Source: Furcasterigmium furcatum
Taxonomy: Eukaryota > Ascomycota > Sordariomycetes > Glomerellales > Plectosphaerellaceae
DNA: 64,000 nt
Direction of reading: 5' to 3'
NCBI GenBank assembly: GCA_001599815.1
Contig: BCIA01000002.1
Span: 1,681,831-1,745,830, forward strand
The first letter of the stretch is position 1; each line of letters starts with the position of its first letter. The notes beneath the pieces were generated by a model. That model saw nothing but the letters and a program-made list of their open reading frames with translations. It ran no database searches and was not told the DNA's origin. Positions 11,393-22,138 of the stretch are shown here, in pieces. A program made the position numbers and the translations under genes.

Positions 11393-13234
11393 TCACAGCT
11401 CATCCTTGCCCTGAGGGCGAGGCGGCTCCAGGATCTGGTCGCACGCCGCAGGCGTGCCAACCTCCATCTTGTAGACGCACTTCTCCGACTCGGACACCTT
11501 CCAGAGCTCCTCCGTCTCGCTGCAGGCGAGCCAGACGTCGGTCCGCCTCTTGGGGCCGTTCCAGCACGACTGGCCGTTCTCGTACTTGAGGACCATGCGC
11601 AGGCCCTTGCCGAGGCTCTTGCCGTCGACGCGCTCCTCGTCGTCGGCCATGTGGTGCTCGATGCGCTCGAACGAGCCCATGTAGGTGTTGCCGTGACCCT
11701 TCTTGGACTTCTGGCTCGTCTTGCCCATCCAGCAGAGCTCATACTCGTACTCGCCGACGTCGGTCTTGACGCACTTGTCCTTGAGGACGCGGAAGATGTC
11801 GTCGGTGCCGTAGTCCTTGGCAAGGTCCTTCTCTTCCTTCTCGAGGTCCTTCTCCTTCTTAGTGACGTCCTTCGAGGCGGCGTCGGCAGCTTCGCGAGCA
11901 GCCTTGGCCACGCGGGACTCGGCGCCGGGCTTGGCGGTATCGGCGACGATGCCGTTCTCGACGAGCCAGATGCGCAGGAGGTTGAGCTTGTTGTGGATGA
12001 ACTCGCGGGCGAAGCCGGGAAGGTAAGCCTCGAAGCTGTACACTGCGAGCTGTTAGTGGGCGGCCACCTCGGCCGAAATAGAGAACTTACGGATATCAGT
12101 GTCGGACAGCTCTCCCTCCTCGAACTCCTGCCAGTTGATGCCCGTCTCCTGAGAGTCCTCGGAGAGGACATCACGGATCTCGGCGTCGGGGATGACTGCC
12201 TTGACCTCCGCCGCAGACTTCGCAGCATAGTCCTCCCAGGACTTTACGGCGGACTTGACGCCCTCGTCGTTGAAGTTCGGGTTGTACTCCTCCCTGAACT
12301 TGCGCAGGATACCCTCCAGCTCGTCAACCTTGGCCCGCAGCTCCCTGCGGTCGTCCACGACCTCCTGCAGCGTCTCGCGGAGCTCATCGATGCGCTCCTT
12401 AGCGAGGCCAACGAGCACACCGAGCTTGCCACCGGCGCCGGCCCCCTTCACGACCTTGCCCGCGTCAGCTGCCACGGTCTCGTCGTGCTTCCTCTGCAGG
12501 TCGTCGCGCTTGGCGATGAGCGCAGTGATCTCCTCCTTGATGCTCGCAATCTTCGCCTCGACCCTGCGCCTGAGCTCCCTGGACTCCTTCGCCATGGTCT
12601 TGCGCTTCTTGGACGCCTTCTCGAGGGCCTTCTTGCGATCATCCTCGATGCGACGGTGCTCCTTGCCAATCTCGGCGCACTTGTTGGGGCACTTCACGCC
12701 GCCCACGCCGCTGTATTCCTCGGTGCCATCGCAGCAAAGCTCGTAGTCACAGACTCCGTCATTGACGTAGATGAAGGGGACGTAGGTGCCAATGTGGCCA
12801 GAGTTGGCACACCAGAAGCCAGGCAGGGCGTGTGTAGTGTTGGTGGTACCCGACAGCGAACCGGGAAGCGGCTGGGATGGAGAGTCGGAGTCAAGATTCG
12901 CGCAGGCTGCTGTGCCGGGCTCGTCGGACCCGTCAGGGCAATCACAGGTGTTGTCGTTGACTTGGGAAAAGCTCAGCTTGACACCAGGCTGGCCGATGCA
13001 GTGGAAGGTGTCCTGCACCTCGTAGAATTTGGCGACTATCAGATAGTGTTAGACTCATTGGGCAGAAGGAACAACGATCGCATGGCGAGCTCGCTCTGCC
13101 GATGCAGACCGCAACACCAAGACCTTGGGCGAGGACATACATTCTGGACCGACGCCTCGCGGTAATGAAGACGCAGAGGCAACTCCGGTGGATAGAATGG
13201 TGCTAACAAGCACCAGGCTTTGGCTGTGACGCAT
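11393..13234 (-). CDS. Glucosidase II regulatory (beta) subunit
   Basis: Exons 13234..13141, 13035..12091 and 12042..11393 give 562 aa. The introns (105 and 48 nt) are phase-consistent and join GVGPE to FAKFYEVQDTFHC and DTDI to LYSFEAYLPG. A signal peptide covers about residues 1-21. Two Cys-rich LDL-receptor-A-like segments follow (CDCPDGSDEPGTAAC; CDYELCCDGTEEY), then a long Lys/Glu coiled coil (about 140-290), an acidic stretch and a mannose-6-phosphate-receptor-homology domain (about 410-530, with CWNGPKR and CDQILEPP). The C-terminus is KDEL, an ER-retrieval signal. The beta subunit retains the catalytic alpha subunit in the ER and directs it to glucosylated N-glycans. The gene is divergent from the GCIP-like gene. 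Confidence 0.95.
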
Positions 13235-13570
13235 TGTGAAGGTACGCAAATCCTCGACCTGCTATATCAAGGGGAATTGGGACGGATCTCACGAAGGAGG
13301 ACTCGGGGAATCGACAGCGGAAAGCTCCAGCTCACCCAAAACAGCTGATGACAGGGGTCTGGAGCTCAGTTCAGGGAGGTCACGTGGCGATAAAACCCCT
13401 GAGTCGCTTATCGGTCGCGCTGATTCAGAGCTTGGCTCTGCCCCTCCAAATCGCGGGGCAGTGGCTGCCGTTGATCCCATAATTTTCTTGACAGCCACAT
13501 CCGAGGAAACCTGGAACGGGCAACCCGTCGTGACGGTTCATTCTTCTTCAGCTCCGCCACCGGATTCAAT
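13235..13570. promoter_or_regulatory. Divergent promoter region, glucosidase II beta / GCIP-like gene
   Basis: 336 bp between two ATGs on opposite strands. No repeat or convincing TATA element was seen. Confidence 0.45.
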
Positions 13571-14722
13571 ATGCCGCCAAAGGACTCCTCGAACACTTCT
13601 GTCGAGGAGCTCAATGCTCTCTCGGCCAGTACCGCTGCCCTGATCCAACAGCTCGAGGCCGTCCTCTTCCAAATCAGCAACAACAAGGATGCGCCGCAAC
13701 CTCCAGCGTCTGCCTCCTCCTCAACTCCCGCTCCAGTCGATGCCCTGGCCCTGGCCCGCGACTCCTCGCAGCTGATCCGAGCTCATTCGACAAAGATATC
13801 CCTCCTCATAATCAACGAACCCTTTACACCCTCCGCAGTCATCAAGGTCCTGAGAGAACTTGTCGGCAGCGCGGTCCCCGGTCTCGCATCGGCGGCGCAA
13901 GAATGCTCCGCGGAACGATACACTCTTACAGTCCGAAGGGACCTTGCCTGGAAGTCATACATGGTGTTGAAGGAACTGCGCGAGCTGGTTCAGAGAATCC
14001 CCAAGGATGGCAAGATCCTGAGCGGCGACCAGAAGAACGGATCCCCCACCACTGCGGGCAAGGGAAGCATTACCTCAACCGGAGTTATCTGGTCCGCCTG
14101 CGACGAGGTCGTTCGCTTCGCAAATGCTGGTGTCGGCGGATGCTTCGTCGCCAAGGTCGAGGAATTCCGGGAAACCTTGAAAGATGTCATGGAGGAACTG
14201 AAGGAATGGAGTGAGGAGGAGCCAGAGGATGACGAGGACGACGACAGCGCGGCTGGAGATGATGAAGATCGCGATTCTGCGCTTGGTTCCATGATGGTCT
14301 CGACGCAGGAGATGGTCGACGACATGATGGGCGCTCAGCAGACAATACCCCGCGATGATCCGAACGGCATCCGACCCAGGCTGGAGACATGCTTGAAGCG
14401 ACTACGGTTGACGACGTTACTGTACCAGGCCATTGTGAAGCGACGATTCAAGACGCTCCCTACGCTTCCGAAAGATGATTCTGCCGGCACCATTACACGG
14501 CTGAATGCAGTCATGGGCGTGTTGAAGAAGCAGTCGCACCAGTTTGACGAGCTGGCCGGGGTGTTCTACGAGCTGAACGCCGATGACATTGATCGGGCAA
14601 TGGAGCAGTGCTTCTCGGATGTCGTTGCCATCTCGGAGCTCCTGAAGAAGCCGTGGGAGAAGGACAGCGACGAGTTCACGGAGTGGGCTGGCAAGTTCCA
14701 GGAGCAGATGAAGAAGGACTAG
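13571..14722 (+). CDS. GCIP / cyclin-D1-binding-protein-like protein
   Basis: Single exon, 383 aa. It is an all-helical protein resembling the GCIP (Grap2 and cyclin-D-interacting) family. The N-terminal helix SVEELNALSASTAALIQQ is followed by RDSSQLIRAHSTKISLLI, ELVGSAVPGLASAAQECS and WSACDEVVRFANAGVGG. A central acidic linker (about 214-240, EEEPEDDEDDD) is followed by a second helical bundle with RLRLTTLLYQAIVKRR. In animals the family binds D-type cyclins and acts as a negative regulator; the fungal role is not established. Expected in nucleus or cytosol, with no signal peptide or TM segment. The ATG context is aatATGccg and no intron is needed. Confidence 0.8.
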   Translation: MPPKDSSNTSVEELNALSASTAALIQQLEAVLFQISNNKDAPQPPASASSSTPAPVDALALARDSSQLIRAHSTKISLLIINEPFTPSAVIKVLRELVGSAVPGLASAAQECSAERYTLTVRRDLAWKSYMVLKELRELVQRIPKDGKILSGDQKNGSPTTAGKGSITSTGVIWSACDEVVRFANAGVGGCFVAKVEEFRETLKDVMEELKEWSEEEPEDDEDDDSAAGDDEDRDSALGSMMVSTQEMVDDMMGAQQTIPRDDPNGIRPRLETCLKRLRLTTLLYQAIVKRRFKTLPTLPKDDSAGTITRLNAVMGVLKKQSHQFDELAGVFYELNADDIDRAMEQCFSDVVAISELLKKPWEKDSDEFTEWAGKFQEQMKKD

Positions 14723-15158
14723 AGCCGGGCCGGGAGGTGGTTTCTGATCGTCTACATAGCGAATATGCTCCATCGGATGATTGCAGCATGAGAATACGGC
14801 TTGAATCGCAGAGAATTAAATGCCTGCCCTGCTGCTTAGTAGCCTTGGAAATCACCGTGGGATCAGAAGGGATCGAGGGAGTGACAGGGGATTCAGAGAA
14901 CACTCTGGCAAGGAAATGGGGAGCAACTCGTCTCAGTGGCTGGCTTGGCCTGCAGCCCGTCTCGGTGTGACTCTTCGCCGATGCAGCTGTTTGTCTTATT
15001 TCTGCGGCACCTGCCTTCCTTCCTCCGTGGTTTGCCTGAAACGGCGGGAAAGTACGTGAGGTACTTGGACGCGATCCTATGTGCCCTGGATCCCATTTGG
15101 TGACAACTCAACCCACCAAATACCTCCAGCAGACTTGTTCTCGTCCAGTTCAACAACA
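14723..15158. other. Intergenic region
   Basis: 436 bp holding the 3' end of the GCIP-like gene and the promoter of the GrpB-like gene. Short frames here have no recognisable domain. Confidence 0.5.
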
Positions 15159-15761
15159 ATGGCTCAACACCCTCCCGACATCACGGTCCACTACGTGTAT
15201 GACCCGAATAACATCGATCGGGTCAATTTCCGCCGCGTTCAACAGCCGCTCGTGATTCAAGACCCCGACCCGGCTTGGCTACAGGCGTTTGAGACTCTCC
15301 AAACCCTCATCCAAGACGCCCTCGGAGAGAAAGCACTCGTCATCTCCCACGTCGGATCGACGGGAATCCCCTCCCTCCCTGCCAAGCCAGTCATCGACAT
15401 CGACCTCACCGTCCCCAATGTCCTCGACGAGGCCAGCTATGCACCCGCGCTCGAGGCCGCGGGCTTCATCTTCCTGACCCGGGAGCCAAACTTCCACGAA
15501 CACCGCCTCTTCGCCTTCGACGAGCCGCACTGCAACCTCCACATCTTCGCCCGCGGGAGCGCCGAGCCAATGCGCCACCTGATGTTCAAGGAGTGGCTTC
15601 TGGAGCATGACGATGAGAGGGAGCTCTACGCACGGGCGAAGCGAGAGGCTGCAGCGCAAACGGTCGTCAAGGGGGAGAACATCATGGCCTACAACCTGCG
15701 CAAGGAAGCGGTCATTCGCCAGATTCTCGAGAGGATGTTCACGGCGAAGGGACTTCTCTAG
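15159..15761 (+). CDS. GrpB / UPF0157 family protein (nucleotidyltransferase fold)
   Basis: Single exon, 200 aa. HVGSTGIPSLPAKPVIDIDL (about 65-84) is the hallmark of the GrpB/UPF0157 family, which has a nucleotidyltransferase-like fold. EHRLFAF, CNLHIFARGSAEPMRHLMF and the YNLRKEAVIRQIL tail also match the family. In some proteins the domain is fused to CoaE (dephospho-CoA kinase); here it stands alone, and its reaction is unknown. I chose the ATG at 15159 (context caacaATGg) over the one at 15081 because family similarity begins after it. No signal peptide, so probably cytosolic. Confidence 0.85.
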   Translation: MAQHPPDITVHYVYDPNNIDRVNFRRVQQPLVIQDPDPAWLQAFETLQTLIQDALGEKALVISHVGSTGIPSLPAKPVIDIDLTVPNVLDEASYAPALEAAGFIFLTREPNFHEHRLFAFDEPHCNLHIFARGSAEPMRHLMFKEWLLEHDDERELYARAKREAAAQTVVKGENIMAYNLRKEAVIRQILERMFTAKGLL

Positions 15762-16113
15762 ATGATAAAATGAGGAAGCGCCGCTTGCCTCCGAGCAACA
15801 GTGGTCAGCCCTTCCTACAGGGGAAGTGGGACATGACCGGCAGATGAGTTAGGTAGTCAACCAGCTGTTTTTCTACTTTCCTCCACCAAATGCTTCACCA
15901 AGCGGTCTTGGCGTTGTTGGCGGTGGTGCTCGCCAATCAATCATGGACCGTGGGTTTTCCAGCTGATGCAGCTTGCTGCATCTGGTCTATCGAATATCCT
16001 CCAGGGGGGTGTTATCTATCGCGATTATTCGCCAATTGGTCGAGGGTCGCATGTTGGTCATGGCAGGTGAATCAGGCTGAGCCTCGATTCATTTTTTTTT
16101 CTCCCCTCCCACC
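15762..16113. promoter_or_regulatory. Promoter and leader of the NLR gene
   Basis: 352 bp. A T-run followed by a CT-rich tract (tttttttttctcccctccc) lies directly before the first ATG at 16114, a common arrangement near fungal transcript starts. No TATA element was found. Confidence 0.4.
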
Positions 16114-19100
16114 ATGAAGTCCGCACCCATCACCATGGACCCTAACCTGTACACCGTCGGCTGGATCTGTGCTCTGGCTATCGAATCCGTCGCTGCTCGG
16201 GCACTGTTGGATGAAGAACACGAAGATCCAGCCTTCGCCGCCCCGGATGACAACAACACATACGTCCTCGGCAAGATCAGCAACCACAACGTGGTCATCG
16301 CCGTACTGCCTGATGGTAACTACGGGAACTGTTCAGCCGCTACGGTGGCTCGGGACTTGATACGCAGTTTCCCCAATGTACGCATCGGGCTCATGGTCGG
16401 CGTCGGCGGCGGCGCACCCAGCCCGGACTACGACATCCGCCTTGGTGATGTTGTGGTAAGCCGGCGGGACGGGGGGAAAGGCGGCGTATTTCAATATGAC
16501 TTTGGTAAGGTCATCCAGGATAAGCCTTTTCAGCACACCGACTTCTCCGATCAGCCACCCGCTACCGTACAGACCGCTGTCAGCGCATTGAAGAGCAAAC
16601 ACATCATCCAAGGACATCGGCTCAATGCCGATGTTGCCATTGCACTGGACAAGTGGCCTCGGCTTAGAGGCCACTTCTCTCGTCCTGACGAAGCGAGCGA
16701 CAGGCTTTATCGATCGGATATCGTGCATCTCGGGCCGGGACCATGCGACACAGCCTGCGGTGACGATCCGCATCACCTAGTTGCTCGGACGTCACGGGGC
16801 GCAGGAGACGACAATCCTAAGGTCCACTATGGTCTCATCGCCAGCGCGAACCGAGTGATGAAGGATGCACGAGAGCGGGACCGCCTTGCCGGCGAAGGAG
16901 TTCTCTGCTTTGAGATGGAAGCTGCTGGTCTTATAAACCACTTTCCCTGTTTGGTGGTCAGAGGTATCTGCGACTATGCCGATTCTCACAAAAGCAAGAC
17001 ATGGCAGGGCTTTGCAGCCATGACGGCGGCGGCGTATGCAAAGGATCTTCTGCGCCAAATTGCGCCCAAGAAGATGGAACAAGAGAGCCCGATTCAGACC
17101 ATTTTGGACACCCGTAAGCGATTTTCTTCAGGAACGATCACTCCACGTCTTCTGACCTCCCTTCACAGTCAAACAGGAAGTGGCGTGCGTTCGGCAAGTG
17201 TCTAGTGAGACGAGGGCGGCCCTTCAGTCTTTGAAGAGCGACTACACGTACATCGTGCCATACCTCGCTCCTCGGAGTTCTTTTTGCTGACTGCAGCTTC
17301 TCCACAGCCAGAATCACGTCAACGAGACCAAACACCGCCAACCGCAACCCGAGAAACTGTCGACTGCCAAACAACCTCACTTCATCGTGCCCTTTCTTTC
17401 TGATCCCGACTTTGTCAGACGATCCAGTATCTGGACAAAAATGGAAAAGCTGTATGCTAGTGCAGCGCGTCGCATCGCCCTTGTCGGGATAGGAGGGATT
17501 GGGTATGACGGGAGATCCCGTGATATTCGACCAATGCTGATGAGGTGACAGCAAATCGCAACTTGCAATCCAGTTTGCTCACCAGCATCATTCCCAATCA
17601 CCTGGCACGAGTGTTTTCTGGTTGGATGGCAGCAGAAGAGATACCTTCAAACAGTCGCTTCACTCCGTGGCCAATGCCCTCGATTTGCACAGAGAGCCCG
17701 GATCCAACATCTTCACCGTCATGAGAGATTGGCTACAGAGAGACGACATCGCCCCTTGGTTTATTATACTCGACAATGCCGACGATGTTCAGACCTTCTT
17801 CTCGAAGGACGGAGACAAGGGTACTTTGAATGCACCACTTGCATCATGTTTGCCTCAGACTGGCAACGGCAAAATCCTGGTCACGTCGCGCAGCCTGGAT
17901 GCTGCGGAGAGGTTCACCGGCTCTGACGATGCGATCCTCCACATACCCACCATGAAACACTCGCAAGCTTTACAGATTTGCCGAAACAAGCTTGGTGAGG
18001 TAGATCAGAACGCAGCTGCAGAACTCATCACCGCCCTTGACTGCATCCCTCTTGCTGTTAACCAGGCAGCTGCTTATATCCGCCGACGAGCACCCCTCGC
18101 CAGCATTCAATCGTACCTAGACAACTTCTATCACAGTAAAGACAAGAAAACTAGTCTTCTTCTCTGCGATCGAGGAGACATCCGTCGACGCGACGATGTG
18201 TCTAATTCGGTTGTCGTCACATGGCAGCTGACCTTTGAGCAGATCAGGCGCGACTCGCCACGAGCTGCGAATCTTCTCTCCTTCATGAGCTTCTTTCAGC
18301 CCCAGAACATCCCGGATTACATGTTATTCGGTTACCATTCTGAGCCTTGCCATGCCGATGATGCCGGAGGCATCGAGAATGACCTCGACATTCTGCGTGG
18401 CTATTCGCTTATCGCAGTGGCATCATCGTCCGATTCATCAACACGGTTCTTCGAAATGCACTCTCTTGTTCAGTTCTGCACGCAGATCTGGACTTATGAG
18501 TTCGGGGATCCTCATCGTTGGAAGGCACTTTTCGTCCGCTCAGCTTTGAAGCACTTTAAACTTACGGACACGAAAAGATGGAAGCGACGCCGAGTGCTAC
18601 TCATGCATGCGGAGCCAATTCTCGAGGATTGGAACACCCCAAGCGACACCAACGACAAGCGGGCATTGAGCAGCTTGCACTGCCGTATATCAATGTATTT
18701 GATGGAGCTCAATAAACCCCGCCGCGCAGAGAAGTTTGCAACGAAGGCTTTGACTCTGGCGAACTTGCTGCCCGCTGGGCACGACAAGCTGTTGATTCAC
18801 TGCATGGATGCGATGGCGGCAGCGTATTCTCAAAGGAGGCACTGGGAAGAAGCCGGCAAGCTCCGAATGAAGGCGTTGAGACTGTCCCAGTCGAAGTTTG
18901 GGGAGGATCACCCCATCACTCTGGCTTGCAACGGGCGCCTGTGCTCATTCCAGGCGGCGCAGGGCAGATTGAAGGAGGCCGAACAGCTGGCATTGTACGT
19001 CATGGAGACGTCCAAGTCAAAGCTTGGGCCGGATCACCCACTGACATTACAAGCTTTGGGTAATTTGGCGTTGATTTACGGCGCGCAAGGGAGAAATCAG

Positions 19101-20246
19101 GAGGCCGAGGAGTTGGCGGTCCGGGTTCATCTTGCACTCCAGTCGAATGCAAATGCTGATCCTGAGGACATGTCAAGAAGCATGACGAACCTGGCTTCAA
19201 CCTATTTCAATCAGGGGAGATGGAAAGAAGCTGAACCTCTCTTTCGCACCCTGGTCGGTATGTTCATGGCAGAAGCAGGAGACGATCACCCTTGGACTCG
19301 AATGTTCGTGGAAAACTTGGCGACCACATGTTTTATGCAACGGAAGTGGCTACAGGCTCAAGAAGCAGAGGAGCAACTCCTCAGAATGCTCAAGGCAGAG
19401 CTCGGAGCCGACGCACCATTCACTCTCGTGGGGATGAGCAACCTGGCGAGGATGTTTGTCAAGCAGAAAATGTGGAAGGAGGCGGAGCACCTGGAGGCAA
19501 CGATACTTCACGTCCTGAAGGTGAAGTATGATGACGAGCATTTTGTTGTCCTGGAGGGTGTGGCGGACCTGGCAGAGACGTACGTGGAGGTAGGAAAGTG
19601 GAGGAAAGTCCAGGAGCTATACTTGGCAATATTCGTGCTTTTGCACGCTGAGAATGGCCAAGGGGCCTTTATAGAGCAGGTCAAGTACAACCTTGGCTTT
19701 GCTTATTGGGCTCAGGGTTACTTGGATGACGCTGAAGCGTTGCTGGTTGGAGCATTGGAAACCCGAAGGGCGACACTTGGCGGAGATCATCTCGAGACGC
19801 TGACTGTCATGGAAATTGTGGCGGTGCTCTACATAGAGCAAAGTCGGTGGAGGGACGCCGAGGACCTTCTGACGGAGCTTGTGGCCACGCGAGAAAGGAA
19901 CCTCGGAGACCATCACATCGCCACATTGCGTAGCATGGACGCGTTGGCGATGGCCTACATGATTCACGAATGGTGGCCCGAAGCAGAAGAGCTTGGAGCG
20001 CACGTCTTACAATGGCGTAAAGAAACCTTGGGAGATGATCATACTGACACACTGAGGAGCATGTACCAGTTGGCTTTGACCTTGAGCCAACTTGGGCGGT
20101 TCAGCGATGCCATTGCATTGATGCGGGAGCAAATCTGTCTCCAGTTACGGATGCGGAGGCCAACACTTACGCTGGACCCGTCAATAGAACGATCAGGTAA
20201 ATTGTTGATGGAATGGGAGGCCGTCGAGTTAGAACAGGTAGATTAG
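16114..20246 (+). CDS. NLR-type protein: PNP nucleosidase - NB-ARC - TPR
   Basis: Exons 16114..17113, 17169..17247, 17308..17502 and 17552..20246 give 1322 aa; the 49-60-nt introns are phase-consistent. The N-terminal PNP_UDP domain (about 8-320) has [13 protein letters not shown], the Gly-rich [20 protein letters not shown] with the substrate-binding Glu, and ICDYADSHK with the family Asp. A helical linker leads to NB-ARC: P-loop [14 protein letters not shown] (about 420), Walker [20 protein letters not shown] and the GLPL-like [13 protein letters not shown]. From about 800 to 1300 run about ten 42-residue TPRs of kinesin-light-chain type (GxDHPxTL, NLAxxYxxQGRWxEAE). Such fungal NLRs act in non-self recognition and regulated cell death; the PNP domain would be the effector. 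An in-frame ATG at 16135 (MDPNLY) is the alternative start. The gene is tail-to-tail with the FAD monooxygenase, 34 bp between stops. Confidence 0.92.
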
Positions 20247-20280
20247 AACACGTATCCATCGTGGAGACAATCAATACGAT

Positions 20281-21549
20281 TCATCCCAGAGCTGGATATT
20301 CCGGCAGCGTGTAACCCGGAACATCATCCGACCCAAAGTACTGCGCAAGCTTCTCGACGCGCAGCAAGCTCAGGAACCACACAATGTGATGCAGCACCCA
20401 GATCCCCCACCACGTCCCCGGCAGTATGAACCCCGTCATTCCAGGCACCAGCCTCTGGATCTTCACTATAAACGGCCTCAAGGTGGCCTCGTAAGCCTGC
20501 AGCGCAGCCAGCACACCATCATTCCCACCCTCCGTCACTCCGCAGTGCTTCGATATCTCGCCGGCCAGGACATACACGCCCACAAGCGCAGAAGCAGTGC
20601 CCATCCCAGACAGCGGCGAGGGGCAGTGCGCCGCATCGCCCGCGAGGACAACGCGACCCTTCGACCACGTCCTCGACCTCACCTGCGCGACCTCGTGGGT
20701 GAAAAAGTCCTCCGGCGCGGTCGTCTCGTTCAGAGCGCGGAGTATGCGGTCGGACTGCCACCCGGCGCCTCGGAACAGGTCGGTGAACGTCTGCTTCTGC
20801 TGCTCGACGTCGCGGCTCTCGATGGCCCGCTGCAGCTTGAGCCTGACGGCCTCGTTCTCGGGTCGGACGGTGAGATACGCCTGCGTAGTCTTGGGGTTGT
20901 CCGACCTGAGCATCATGACGCGGCTTGGTACGTGACACATCGGGCCGAGGTTCGAGTCGGATGGCTCGCGCGGAATCGTGAAATAGGCACAAAAGACGCC
21001 CAGGGACTTGATGACGCCTGCCCCCTCCGAAGCGGGTAGCATCATGTGCCTGAGCTTCGAGCTCTGCCCGTCCGCCCCGACCAGAAGGTCGTACCGAGCA
21101 GACGTGCCGTCGGAGAAGTATACGGTGACGCCCTCGTCGTCCTGGTCAAAGTTGGTGACCGTGAGACCGAATCTGTACGACGCTCCGGCTTTCACGCTCG
21201 CATCGTAGAAAATGCGGCACAGATCGCCGCGCATGATCTCATATTCGGACGTGAACGTCTGCGCACCCTGACCGGTCTTATTGGCTAGGAGAACGGCCTG
21301 AGATCGCCCGTAGATGTCCTCGAGGCGCATGCCCTCCTCGTTGACGACTTTTGTGCGGATGGTGTCGAGGAGGCCCATGCGGCGACAGACCTCGACGGCC
21401 TGGGCTCTGATGTCGATTTGCTGGCCCTGGGCGCGGAGGGAAGAGGAGCGTTCGACCACGCTGACATCGTGGCCCAGCTTCGCCAGCCAGAAGGCGAGCG
21501 CTGGGCCTGCGATGCCGCCACCACAAATGAGTACTTTGAGGGCCGTCAT
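20281..21549 (-). CDS. FAD-dependent monooxygenase (PHBH/TetX-like)
   Basis: Single exon, 422 aa. The Rossmann motif LICGGGIAGPALAFWLAKLG (about 6-25) binds FAD, LLVGADGQSSKLR (about 160) carries the DG motif, and VVLAGDAAHCPSPLSGMGT (about 300) is the GD motif closing the FAD site. It therefore belongs to group A flavoprotein hydroxylases, which use NAD(P)H and O2. A hydrophobic C-terminal stretch (WWGIWVLHHIVWFLSLL) could attach it to a membrane. The substrate is unknown. Similar enzymes act in secondary metabolism or xenobiotic turnover, but no synthase gene lies nearby. Confidence 0.9.
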   Translation of the reverse strand: MTALKVLICGGGIAGPALAFWLAKLGHDVSVVERSSSLRAQGQQIDIRAQAVEVCRRMGLLDTIRTKVVNEEGMRLEDIYGRSQAVLLANKTGQGAQTFTSEYEIMRGDLCRIFYDASVKAGASYRFGLTVTNFDQDDEGVTVYFSDGTSARYDLLVGADGQSSKLRHMMLPASEGAGVIKSLGVFCAYFTIPREPSDSNLGPMCHVPSRVMMLRSDNPKTTQAYLTVRPENEAVRLKLQRAIESRDVEQQKQTFTDLFRGAGWQSDRILRALNETTAPEDFFTHEVAQVRSRTWSKGRVVLAGDAAHCPSPLSGMGTASALVGVYVLAGEISKHCGVTEGGNDGVLAALQAYEATLRPFIVKIQRLVPGMTGFILPGTWWGIWVLHHIVWFLSLLRVEKLAQYFGSDDVPGYTLPEYPALG

Positions 21550-22118
21550 GGGATGGTGTAGGTCTGGATGAATGACTTGGACACAGAGGTGGCAGTTCAG
21601 CGTTGCTTAGGCCTTCGATGCTCCGGCAGAATCACCGGCTGGCTGGCAAGGGGACACCTCATGACTTTATCCTCGCCATACCGTCGCAGAACACAGCCAC
21701 TTCGGTTTAGAGCGTTCGCGAGTGTGTGCTTGTCGCTCAAGGACATCAACGAGGAGACAGAGCGCCCGTGTGCGCCGGCAACTCCATAGGGCTGACATCG
21801 GCGAGCTGTCAGGCTTCAAAGTTCCGACAATTATGGCGCGATTATCTGACGGACCCGGGTAGCGAATGCGAGATCGCGAGGGTCCCTGCCGGGCGCCTGA
21901 TGGAATGCTGGTGCCTGCTTGGATTCCCCCACCTCGGAGATGAAGTGAAGCCAAGACGAAGCATTCGAGCGGCAGCCATCCTGGAGCTGACGTACTCTCC
22001 GAGTGCCATTGGTGATTTTGACGACTGCCTGCACGCGGTCTCTCTAGCCAGAGGACCGGCGCCTCTCACAGGGTCTCGGCCGAAGTGGGCGCTCGGCATC
22101 GGCGAATTTCCGCACGAA

Positions 22119-22138
22119 GCGGGACCGATCGGTCCCGC
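22119..22138. repeat. 20-bp perfect palindrome
   Basis: The half-site GCGGGACCGA is followed at once by its reverse complement, with no spacer. It contains CCGATCGG at its centre and CGG/CCG triplets in inverted orientation. It lies in a gene-free stretch about 570 bp upstream of the monooxygenase ATG and 1.08 kb upstream of the RidA-like ATG. It could be an operator for a zinc-cluster dimer or a hairpin remnant of a mobile element; the sequence alone does not decide. Confidence 0.6.

Noticed and set aside
11651..13165. 504-codon plus-strand frame opposite the glucosidase II beta gene
   Set aside because: Antisense shadow of a coiled-coil-rich gene; repetitive Leu/Val composition and no family.
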